This document shows positions 35,601-45,654 of a DNA stretch of 64,000 bases, piece by piece. The stretch's first letter is position 1. The number at the start of each line of letters is the position of its first letter. This stretch comes from Cerioporus squamosus. Lineage: Eukaryota; Basidiomycota; Agaricomycetes; Polyporales; Polyporaceae. Location of the stretch: NCBI GenBank assembly GCA_022592435.1, contig JABYQS010000020.1:1-64000 (forward strand), given 5' to 3'. The position numbers and the translations under genes were made by a program. Under the pieces are notes generated by a model that ran no database searches, was not told where the DNA came from, and worked only from the letters and a program-made list of their open reading frames with translations.

Positions 35601-37865
35601 CTACGGTGACGGGCGCGCCAGACTGTGGGACACTAGGACCAGAGAGTTCTGGAGATCTATGAGCGTTGAGAAAGCCGAAGAGCTTGTTCAGCAGGGAGGA
35701 TGGCTCCAGTGGTCGGTGTCCGTTGCTTTCGCATATTGGTCTCCTGCGCTCATCTTTGATCAGGACAATCAGCTCCCCTCCCGAGAGCAGGAATATTATG
35801 TGTGCTCCTTCGCATGGCAGTCTCGACGCTGGTACGCTTGTTCATCCAAATCTCAAAAGAGCTTGTTTGCTGAAGCCATTGAACCTAGCGGCGACTCTGA
35901 TAGTTGACATCACGGGCCTCTTGCGACAGTTCTCGTCGAGTCTAGCAGCGCTTTCCGGCCTAAGCGCGCCCGGGCTCAGCGCGAAAGCGAAACTTGAGCA
36001 TGCGCGCGCTGTTTTGTCGATCCTTCTGACCTTCGGAGTCAGCGAGGGTATTGACGGTATCTGCACCGAAAGTCTGTCCATCGCCTGTCACCCCTCTGCC
36101 GTCGGTTTGACAAGGTGAGCCACGCCGACATAGCTGCGGCGTGTTGTTGCGAGTACTGAGGTTCAACAGTTCGAACTCTTTCTCTCTGCTGCCCCAGTCA
36201 ACTTCAATGGGCGCATGGACGCTCTCCCCGGAAGCCTCTGCCGACCGCGCATTAGCTATCCTCTCCATCCTGCAGTTCCTCACGCAGTATGAAGGTATGT
36301 GTACAATACACTGCGTTGCGCTTGCGTCTAGCCCTAACTCGTGAATAGACTTGGCTCATGACGCGAATACTGTCATGACGTTCTACGCCGCGTCCGTCGG
36401 ACAACTGGTGCACGAGGGGTACCAACCTCCCAGTCTTCCGCGCCTCGGGCGGTATCTGCTGCACACGCTTTGTGGGTACCCTCTCACCATTGTATGTCAT
36501 CGTATCGTGCTGACGGCTGGCATTGGAGCAGCTGCCGAAGTGCGACAGGCCGCGCGGCTCTTGTTTGATGCCGGGGTTGCGCGGCTGTCTGATCAGGAGA
36601 CAGCAGAGACCGTTGAGACGTGGCAGCAATACCGTGAGTGGCCACTGAATTTCTCAATTCCTGCCTCCCGTTCATGATGACGTGATATAGTCCCCGCTTT
36701 GCAACTCGAGGAGGAGAGGGATTGGACCCAGAGCGCGCTGGCGTTATGTATTTGTGGGTTCATTGCAGTAGACAAGTATAGTCTGCTACCGACTAGGTTT
36801 GTACATCCGTCGCACCGCATTGATGTCATACTCACCCTGCCTCGCCTGGCAGCACACTGACTGACATTGCGAAGTCCATCGCGAGCTACCTGCACGACGA
36901 GACCTCGCCGCACAGGGCCCTCGCCATCGACCTTTGTTCACGCGGATTCCAAGTGTGGCAGCAATACGTCGACGCGGTCGAGATGCTGCGTGCTTTGTTC
37001 ACGCTCGCTACCACCACAAAGAAAGAGGCGATCTCGGTCCCCAACATTGGCGTCCAGGCTCGCGCTGCTGTGTTGCAGATTGCGGCAAGCAATACGCCGC
37101 TGTTCATGACGACTCTCGCGATCGACATATTGCAGCCACGGAGTATGCAGCACCGGAAGTCCGTCATGCAGCTGGTCATATTCCTGATTCGCAAGAAGCC
37201 ACTTGTACTCTATAACAACTTGCCGCGGCTGGTCGAGGCAATCGTGAAGTCCCTGGACCCGAACTCGAACGCTGCAAGAGAGGCTGTTCTAGACTCTGCG
37301 ACGGAGATACTGAGCCATATTGTCCAAACGTGAGTACTTGCAGGACCTTAGTCTAGGTCTCTCGCTCATCGGCGGTCTGGACACTCAGGTTCCCCACTGT
37401 CGACTTCCATATGGGGTCTCAACGTCTAGCGGTCGGGACCAGCGAAGGAGCAGTCGTGATGTACGATTTGAAGACCGCGACCCGGCTGTACGTTCTGGAA
37501 GGCCACAAGAAGAGGACAACGGCATGCAGCTTCTCTCCAGACGGTCGCCGTTTGGTGACCATGTCTCTGGAAGAGTCGGACGTGCTGGTCTGGAAGGTGG
37601 GCTCGAGCTTCACGAGCTTCTTCCTGCCTGGCGCCCCGCCTCGCCAGGGACATAGCGGCTCGGAGCCATTCAAGACGCTAAGCTTCAACATCGGCGATGC
37701 AGGTATGCGCTTTTCTCATGACGTCGCATGGCCCTGGCACTGACAATCTGGACCTCAGCCCATATGAGTGTGGAAGCCAGCTTGGTGGATGTGCGGTTTG
37801 AGTGGACGTCCGACCGGAACGTGAAGCTGAAGATCAACGAGAGTATTCTGACTTTCAGTACCTGA
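32668..37865 (+). CDS. WD-repeat protein, WDR7 / rabconnectin-3-beta-like
   Basis: Large multi-exon gene with over fifteen exons. The first exon is 32668-33524, followed by 33577-33730, 33799-34018, 34077-34405 and many small exons to the TGA at 37863-37865. The N-terminal part has WD-type blades (ALGCKDGSVSIL; later LLGGSDDGTIAMW and RLYLGEDNLLLIYGDGRARLWD). The middle is helical, with repeats such as ARAVLSILLTFGV. The C-terminus has two clear blades (LAVGTSEGAVVMYDLKTATR and CSFSPDGRRLVTMSLEES) followed by the conserved end (FRFEW-like and ILTFST). This matches the WDR7/rabconnectin-3 beta family, which associates with the V-ATPase assembly machinery on endosomes and vacuoles. Individual small-exon borders between 34400 and 36900 are approximate. 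Confidence 0.85.
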
Positions 37866-39135
37866 GCGCCTTTTTCTTCTGATACACGTGCTATGAAAAC
37901 GCGGACATCGTCGCTTTGCATGCCACACTGCTGCTGATGCGTGTCAGGCACTGAGGCCTGAGGAGCTTAACGTGCTGCTCCGGGTAAGCCTTTGCTGGTT
38001 TTCCGGGGCGAAATGGCGGAGTCGCACAAGTTGCTGGCCTCGTTTCGGGGTACAAGAAGATTCCAACGGCGGAGCCATGGTATGATGAGTACGTCTAGTA
38101 TGGTTAATCGTATCTTCCACGGATGCTATGGACTCACTCTTATCTGAGATCTGTCCGAGGAATACGGAAGCCTTCTCACGCATCTCCCCTCCGGACGGCG
38201 CCGCTCCGAACCGGTGAGTTGGTCTCTGGCTCCCGACGCGTTCCCTTGTCTACAGTTTTTGCTGGCTCAGCCGCTGTCCGCTTACCGCACCCGTTCCTCC
38301 TGTGTAGCCCTTCGGACGCCTGTCTCGCTCGGGCTTGTCCGCGCATGTCGAAGTCACGACAGAATCGTCATCTCCGCCCGGCGGTGTTCTCGGAATTCCC
38401 AAGAGCAATGGATAATGCAATATCCATGGCAATACTGGCCAATGCGAGAGTACGAGACTTGAAGGCCCCAATTCCGGTTAGGATCGTCATGGCCGTTCCT
38501 CCGTCGCGATCCTTGCCAGTGATTGGCCCCGAGCTCTGACTTGCCACGGCGAGGTACCTTCACCTCCCTCACGCGATCAGTGAAGAGCCAGATGAAGGTT
38601 GTTTTCGTCATGGCTGCAAGGGTTGGCCATTATGCGGTCCTCAGGCATCATGGCGATGTGAGTCCATTTGTCAAGGTTCGACGCTCGGGGCTTACTGAGG
38701 GATTTTAGATGCAAATCACTCAGGACATGTACGTGGGCAGGATCCTCATTCATATCCCAATTCCATGAGCGCTCCAACATTACTCAACTCGCGAGGAGTG
38801 CCTATGGTACGCTCTATGGATCGTTCGCTACATGTCGCGCTGAAGTACCGCGTTCAGCCTGGAGACTGCACAGAGACTTGCTCAGAGTTGGCGGACGATT
38901 CTGCATGTCCTCGGCTTCCGAGACGTCACACACACGGACGTGGGATGAATGTTTTTTGAGGGACAGAGAGCGGCCATTCAAGCGGACAGCTCGGTAGCTC
39001 CTGCATCCCCATATAATACGTGTGGATCGTTGGTCCACTCCCTCATTCGTCCTCTCGTTCCTGGTGAACCCTGTTCTCTTCATCCCGGCGTCCCTCTTCC
39101 CTTTTCATTCCTTCCTTCGGTCCCGCATACACAAT
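37866..39135. other. Intergenic region
   Basis: 1.27 kb with no supported gene. A minus-strand open segment near 38390-38490 encodes a helix-like hydrophobic stretch, possibly a relic. A TATA element for the kinase lies near the right end. Confidence 0.45.
39012..39017 (+). promoter_or_regulatory. TATA-like element of kinase gene 1
   Basis: TATAAT 119 bases upstream of the ATG at 39136. Confidence 0.4.
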
Positions 39136-40458
39136 ATGACCTCCTCCGCCGCCTCCACGATGCCCGACTACACCGGCTGCACAGTAGACGGACGCTACGA
39201 GCTCGTTCGAATCCTCGGTTCCGGCACTTATGGCGTGGTATACCACGCCGTCGATACCCGCCCCTCTCCAAGTGGCGACCACGCCTCCCGTGCCGTCAAA
39301 ATGATCCGCAAGGCTGGTCGGAAACCCTCCGAGCTCGCTGCCGCTCGTCGAGAGATTGCCCTTCACAGGCTTGTCTCCGACCACCCCAACGTCGTCACAG
39401 TACACGACGCCTACGAGGATGACGACTACTTCTACATTGTCATGGACCTCTGCCGAGGCGGCGACCTCTTCGAGCCCATTTGCAGGCGGATCTACGTCGA
39501 TAACGATGCGCTGCTCCGGAAAGCGTTCACTTCGCTCATCGACGCTGTCGAAGCTTGCCACAGCTCGAGAGTATACCACCGCGACCTCAAGCCGGAGAAC
39601 ATCCTTGTCAGCGAAGATCGCGCTGAGGTTTACCTCGCTGATTTCGGCATGGCGACGAACAGGTCCACGGTCGAGGAGTTCTACTGCGGCACGGCGGCCT
39701 ATATGAGCCCAGGTATGTTTCCAGTCCATACTGTGGTAGACGTTGGTATTGATCCTTCGTTCTCAGAATGTATTGGACACCTCTCTGGCTACAAGGCATA
39801 TCTTACGCCGTACAGTGATGTATGGGCTCTCGGCGTCATCTTCGTCAACATGATCAGTGGCCGCAACCCGTGGGAGCGTGCAACGCTCGACGACCCATGC
39901 TTCCTTCAGTTCATCGAGAACCCCGACTTCCTCTTCGACGTACTCCCCATATCCGAGGGCGCGAACGATATTATACGTCGAGCCTTCGTCTTGAACCCCC
40001 ATGCCCGGATCACGCTGCCCGCACTGCGCCAAGCAGTCCTTGACCTCGACACCTTCTTCCGCTACGAGGACGAGCTCTCCGTGATCAGCGGATATACGCA
40101 GAGCGTCGCGCCTACCCTCGGATACCCGCAGCCCCACGTCGACTCTGGGATGGTGTCGAGCGGTGCAGCCGCGAGATCCGCCCTCAATACCAGGTCCGCG
40201 GTCCCCGTGGTACCCGACCTGAGCATGGTTGCCTCGTGCCATCCGACGCTACCTGTTCCGGAGTTCCCGGGGTTCAGTTCACAGTCCTCCGGGAGCTCTG
40301 ACTCGCGTGCGTCGTCGCCGGCGAGCAGCTTGATTGTGACACCGGAGGCCACTGCGGTCGCGCCTGCATGTTTGGAGGTGAACAGAGGGGAGGTGGTATG
40401 CCGCGATAGCGGACTTGGGTCTCTCATCGAGCTCCCTGCAACAGTGCTCAACGTCTAG
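39136..40458 (+). CDS. Serine/threonine protein kinase (Ran1/Sks1-like), copy 1
   Basis: Cytosolic Ser/Thr kinase. Two exons, 39136-39712 and 39767-40458, make 422 residues. The 54-nt intron is a multiple of three without a stop, so the genomic frame stays open and hides it; removing it restores subdomain VIII as YMSPECIG. Motifs in order: Gly loop GSGTYGVVY, Lys in RAVKMIRK, HRD in YHRDLKPEN, DFG in LADFGMA, APE-like SPE, and the DVWALGV helix F. The C-terminal 100 residues are Ser/Pro/Val-rich and probably disordered. Family placement rests on the overall kinase pattern. Its paralogue lies at 48332-49580 in the opposite orientation. Confidence 0.87.
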   Translation: MTSSAASTMPDYTGCTVDGRYELVRILGSGTYGVVYHAVDTRPSPSGDHASRAVKMIRKAGRKPSELAAARREIALHRLVSDHPNVVTVHDAYEDDDYFYIVMDLCRGGDLFEPICRRIYVDNDALLRKAFTSLIDAVEACHSSRVYHRDLKPENILVSEDRAEVYLADFGMATNRSTVEEFYCGTAAYMSPGMFPVHTVVDVGIDPSFSECIGHLSGYKAYLTPYSDVWALGVIFVNMISGRNPWERATLDDPCFLQFIENPDFLFDVLPISEGANDIIRRAFVLNPHARITLPALRQAVLDLDTFFRYEDELSVISGYTQSVAPTLGYPQPHVDSGMVSSGAAARSALNTRSAVPVVPDLSMVASCHPTLPVPEFPGFSSQSSGSSDSRASSPASSLIVTPEATAVAPACLEVNRGEVVCRDSGLGSLIELPATVLNV

Positions 40459-40852
40459 GACAAGGCTCGCGCGAGTGCTTCTGTTTTCTGTTTTGTGAGT
40501 GTAGCATATGGCTTGGAGGATCTTTCCGGTGAAGTGGTTAGAAGAAGTTACGATTCAAATGTATATATTTCGCGGCTTCGGTACGTCATTAGATACCATG
40601 TGGACGTTGATCGCCTTTGTACACGATACCCGGTATTATGGCACGGCATCATGTATGCAGTGTCCGGTGACGATGCAGGTACTGCGCGATGCATTACACA
40701 AGTAGACTACGCTATAGCCATATCCTTCCCAAAAATGCAGAACCGAAAGCTGGAACGACAGCGGTCAACGGATACAAGTACAGAACGTATGCGAACAATC
40801 TATGTCACGGGCATTGGTCATGTCGTCATGTCATCTCTCTAGGATTCATATC
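40459..40852. other. Convergent intergenic region
   Basis: 3' flanks of kinase 1 and TRK1. No gene seen. Confidence 0.5.
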
Positions 40853-43800
40853 TCATGCGTGGCGTTCGCCGGCATCGAGGTCGCCGCCCTCCACGCTCGA
40901 GCCTTGACTGTCTTCGGGAATGTCGTCAGCTACCCACGGTGGCATACTTACATCCTTCTCCTTGAGGACGCTCGAGTCGCGCCGCTCCTCGACAACCAGG
41001 CTGATGGTGCGTGTACGCATCCGCATACGCGCTTGCAGTGCCTCGGGGTTGCGCAGGGGACTAGGGATATCGGCACGTTCTGCGTCATGCTGGACCTCCT
41101 CGTCCCTCTCCTTGCTCTGTGGTGGGTGGTTCGTCGGATGAGTTGGCAGGAACTCGCTAGGCATGAGCACAGCGCGGTCAAGCGCCACAGGAAGGCCACG
41201 GTGCCTGCCGCGGAGCATGACTACGATAATGATCAATCTGGAGAGAGTGTGCATGCCGCCGGAGAGTGAATAGTTGAGCTGCAGGCGGAGTGAGACACAG
41301 GTCCAGCGAAGAGAAGACGGACGTACTCCAGGAATCCCCAGGGATAGCCCGACTGTCCCATAAGCGGAGACAATTTCGAAAACTACAATTCATACGTCAA
41401 TAATGGGCATGAAACAAGCCTTTCATGAACACATACTGAGAGCGAAGATGTTGAAGTAAGACTGCTTCGCCGGGTCAATGAGGCTATCGCGCTGACAAGG
41501 GGTTCAGGTTCAGGCTCAGAGAGAGGGCGGACACGCACACGCACCTCTATAATGCACAGCAGGAACAAAGAGACGGCAAGCCACCACATATCTGCCAAAA
41601 AGAGCGAGGTTGATACCGTATGACGGTGCGTAGAAATGTGAAATACCGAAGGATAGCTGGCGGCGCGCGTGCCGCATCAGATACTTCCCCCAGATTGCGA
41701 CCCGGGACTCGGATGGTCGATTCCAGTGGGCGTCGTCATTGATCTCGTCGTCGCCTTCTTCATCAGCGTACACGCCCAGTGACTTCGCCTCGTACACGTT
41801 TGTGGCGCGTACGCTGACGTCTGATGAGCATCGACTATCCAACATGGCAAGAGAAACCGTACCTCATAGCTATGGGGTATATCGCGATGTACATCATGAT
41901 GACGGACAGTACTCTGGATCATCGTCAGGGAGCATTAGTAGCAAGATATGTGACAACACGTACTGCACTGCGGGCATGAGCTGGGATACCGGTATTGGCT
42001 GATAGCCGGCGTTCCTGCACGCAGCGGCGTTCAGAACGGCGTCGATGAATCTCACGCCAAATGGGAGATTCTCCGTGACGGGATTCCCAATATTGAGCAC
42101 TAGGTCGAAGAGCAAGTTTGTGCAGCTGCACATCGCGGTACGGTGGTTTAGCGACCTAGTATTTTGCAAAGCACAGAGTACCAACTCACTTCAAGACCAT
42201 GACCGTGCCAAAGAGTAGCCATGTTTGCCGAGATGGGAATAGGTAGATCGTGCATCTTCGAGGATGATCTAGGAGGAAGTGGAGTGACTCCTTCATGCGA
42301 GATCGTCCTGGCAATTTCGTGAGGAGCCAACTTCGTCGTACGTCAACGGGGTATTTCCGGAAGGGTATGACGATGTGACGCACATGAGCAAACGGAGACT
42401 GCATCCGAGCTTGTTCAGTCGTGCTTCTCACGGGAATGAGGACTCGAAGACGTACAATATGGGCTGTTCACGCAATGTCGGTCTGTCAGCGGCGCCGGCT
42501 AGCCGGGTAGGGATGAGACTCACAAGGCATGTATTTCCGGCGAGTACACAGAAGACGAGAAAGATCACAAGAGGATAGGCTGTCTGAAAGGGTACCATAT
42601 TCTGGTCGACCAGTGACATCCCTGCGACCAGTTCAGCTGAGAATCACATGCGAAGTGCCGGCCACTCGAGCGCACCTGTGTTCGCCCACGCGCCGATGAT
42701 CTGGAAAGCGGTGAACCTAGTTCGCTCAACAAAGTGAGTGTGAGACACGAGACACGCTCTGAACAAACTCACCACACGGCGTTGATTTTCTTATGTTGCA
42801 ACGGGGGCAAGTAGTTCTCCTGCCACTGAGGCAACGTCATATACGGCGCCGTGACGATGAAAGAGATGGACAAGAATCCGAGATAGTACTGTCAGGGAAT
42901 TTGCGCATCAGCATGGCAAGTATGTAAAGAGCTGCAAACGTACCAATGGAATGATCCACAGCAGGGAACTCAGAGCTCGATACTCGACCCCGCCAAGTTC
43001 TTCTATGTTCTCTTCGGTCAGCCCGTGGAAGGTAGAATTCCGAACGATGGCGCTGAAGCTAAGATAGGGGACTGATTTGACTGGACCGTCTGGAGCCAGG
43101 ACTGTACCTCCCGAACGGGGTATGAGTGTTTCCGTGCGCGGGACAGTGAGAGTGCGCTTGAGTCTACGGTTGAGGCGAGGCGAGAGTTTGCTGATGATGC
43201 GAGATAAGAGCTGCTGTGGCCCGGGAAAGCCGCCAAAATCGTCCTCTGGGTGGGGCGTCGGATGCGACGGTGCTGCAATTGACCGTAGCGACCGACGGCT
43301 CGCTGCCCGACTGAGCGTATCGACGGCAGAGGTGTCTACCACTTGTTCGGACGGGAGTGTCGGTGCTTGCGATCCCATGGGGTTGATCAGGTGCGGCGCG
43401 ATGTCTAACCTCCGTACCATCTCCGGGCGTATCGCGTGTCTGGTCTCTCGAGGCAAAGCAGTCTTCTTTGTAGTGGTCGGACGAGAGCTGATCCACAACT
43501 GTGATTTACCCTCGTTGTTCTCCGAGCCCTCTCTCTTGAAGCGAGCGAGGGTCTCGCGGATGTGGCGGAGGGAAGGGGATACATCCTGAGGCGGTTGGGT
43601 GGTATTTGACCTCGACAGTTCGGCCTTCACTATGTGCCTCAGGTTACGAAGGAAGTACCATCTGTTCCTGGTGTGAGCACGGGCAATGCGCGTAGTAGAT
43701 GGCCGGTCCAGTACCTTCGGACGTATACTACGACCCAAGCGACAAAGGCCTGACAACGAGCGCCTGAGTGACATTGCTTGTACACTGGCTCAGTGTCAAC

Positions 43801-44110
43801 ACCCACCTGGTTTCCTACAAGCTCAAGGATCACGAGGATCACTTGTTGCCAGACCGTAAGAGAGCTCAGATCGACAGTAACGAGGCCGGTTCCGGTCGCG
43901 CCACTAACGCAGATATAGAGCGCGTCAATGAACGTGACTGGAAAGTCGCCATTGCTAGCGAAGAGGATGGCAGCGCCGAAAAGCGGTACCGTAACACTGT
44001 GTGGGAGGTAAGGACGAAGTTTCCAGCTGATCAACATGCACGGTCACCCACAATGCGAGGAGATGGAGCCGGTAGAAGTTTAGATGTGGTCGTAACGACT
44101 TCAGACTCAT
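40853..44110 (-). CDS. TRK1: High-affinity potassium transporter, TRK family
   Basis: Plasma-membrane K+ uptake protein. Sixteen exons join in frame: 44110-44052, 43996-43807, 43749-43715, 43661-42944, 42888-42773, 42716-42676, 42621-42524, 42463-42432, 42330-42190, 42125-41964, 41913-41863, 41813-41647, 41591-41545, 41491-41437, 41382-41327, 41278-40853; product 797 residues. The first M1-P-M2 unit has ASNGDFPVTFIDALY and TGLVTVDLSSLTVWQQVIL. A cytosolic loop of about 190 residues (Ser/Pro/Arg-rich) follows, then GVEYRALSSLLWIIPL, then GAWANTGMSLVDQNMVPF, LHFLLDHPRRC, TNVYEAKSLGVY and SAYGTVGLSLGIPG, the family's usual pore segments with their Gly residues. The tail RGRHRGLPVALDRAVLMP is typical of fungal TRK proteins. 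It looks intact. Confidence 0.94.
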
Positions 44111-44141
44111 GATCGAAGATTTGCCCCAATTCGACGAGATT

Positions 44142-44174
44142 ATCGTTCTTCAAGCGTGATCCTCGAAGAACGAT
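44142..44174. repeat. 10-bp perfect inverted repeat upstream of TRK1
   Basis: ATCGTTCTTC at 44142-44151 and its exact complement at 44165-44174, separated by 13 bases, 32 bases before the TRK1 ATG. It could be a hairpin in the 5' leader or a dimer-protein binding site. Confidence 0.5.
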
Positions 44175-44409
44175 CGAAGTGCAAGAAAGAGCAGCCCGGA
44201 CCCGGGCCAGGAGTCGATAGAGGAGGAACGGAACAAGGAAATCAGAGCGGAGAAAGACTGAACTGTGCCACAGTACTGGGCGCTACTAGGACTCCTATAA
44301 CGTAACGGGCTAACCGCCTGTTCCATGAGGGTTGCTCACTCGGTGATAGCACCGGTTAGAACGTCGTTGATCCACAGGATCTACGTATTATTGAGTGGTA
44401 AAATGAGGG

Positions 44410-44438
44410 CCACCTCTCAGCTGAAGGTGGAGAGGTGG
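44410..44438. repeat. 9-bp perfect inverted repeat just past the tRNA 3' end
   Basis: CCACCTCTC at 44410-44418 and its complement at 44430-44438, 11-base loop. On the minus strand it lies just downstream of the tRNA terminator. Confidence 0.45.
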
Positions 44439-44441
44439 AAC

Positions 44442-44445
44442 AAAA
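44442..44445 (-). terminator. Pol III T4 terminator of the tRNA gene
   Basis: Four T on the minus strand, about 17 bases after the tRNA discriminator base, the first T-run that could stop Pol III. Confidence 0.55.
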
Positions 44446-44461
44446 TGCTACACCACTCGTA

Positions 44462-44552
44462 TGACGACAGTGGGATTCGAACCCACGCCCGTGAGGACCA
44501 GATAGGCACAACTTCCTGATTCTGGCGCCTTAGACCGCTCGGCCATATCGCC
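44462..44552 (-). tRNA. tRNA-Leu (CAG) with an 11-nt intron
   Basis: Cloverleaf read by eye: acceptor arms GGCGATA/TGTCGTC with discriminator A, D-arm GCC...GGC, anticodon stem CCAGA/TCTGG, long variable arm as in class II tRNAs, and a T-arm with GTTCGAATC. The anticodon loop reads A-T-CAG-G, then an 11-nt insertion (44514-44504) at the canonical position 37/38, then A. B-box GGTTCGAATCC and an A-box-like TGGCCGAGCGG are present. Length without intron 80 nt. Confidence 0.92.
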
Positions 44553-45654
44553 TTGAGACTTTTGAAAGGCAGTAATAATACGTCTAGGCTGATTTCTGGT
44601 TGCCTACCTGGCAAGGGGCATCGCTGCTCGAAAGTTGGCTTGAACTCCTTCTGTTGCCCGGACAGCATGAGTGGAGCTGAACTCCTCCAGTGTTTATTGC
44701 GGCCTTGCGAGTCAAACTTGTGATTAATGACGTCCCCATGATATTTAGTACCTTCAAGTGGGTGCCATGACCTGGCTCGTCCGACTGCCAGGCCAGGGTC
44801 GGATGCCAAGATTGAGTGTCTGTGAGTCTCTGAGTCAAACATATCACCTTTTGTGTCATGTTGAACGACTGAAGCCAGGGCGCCCTTCCTCGAAACTACT
44901 ACCCACTCTACACCTGACACCCTCCGGGACCGACAGCACCGGTACTCTTAGTTTCTTGTCCTGAGGTCATGTTGAGGGTCCCATGACAGACCATCAATTC
45001 AGACAGTCAATCACACGAGAGCAAGTCCTTGTACTTGGTCGACAATCAGAAACAGTCGCGTCAATCTCGCGACAGAGTACACACGGGAGCAGAAGCCCTC
45101 AGATGCGCAGCCTACCGCACTACCCCGCATTGTCCCCGGTCCGTTCAGGTGCTACACTCGAGCCATACCCCCAGTGGTTACTTATACAAGACGATACTCA
45201 ATCCCAGGTCCCTCGAATTGTACCAGCAACCCATCTTGGGCTCCTGAGTACCATTCGACGTCGAAAAAATAACAGTCCTAGGTACCGGAACGCGCAGTTC
45301 ATCTCAGTTTAGGTCATCTCGGTCGCAATGTGACCTTGCTTCGTCCCCGCTCCATCTGCTTCAGTCGTGTGATCGTCTGTGTACGTTGTGATTTCCGTTC
45401 CCTCACCCGCGTCGAAGCGGCGAAGTGATGTCAGGCTCACACGTTCTTTTTCCCTTCAGCACGCTTACAAGTGACGCATGCAAGCGTGCCTCCGCCGTAC
45501 ACCCGAGCATTGCACGATTGCAGAATCCAGATGACATCCGGGATATGCACCGTTCCCGGTACCGATGGCATTCGCATAAGTATCCGACGTGAGGCCACAA
45601 GTTCCCCTGAGGCTCTCTAGGCTTCGAGTGCGTCACCCCGTTGCTCCGTGCGAG
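44553..45654. other. Intergenic region
   Basis: Upstream of the tRNA and of the lipase gene. No further gene supported. Confidence 0.5.
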
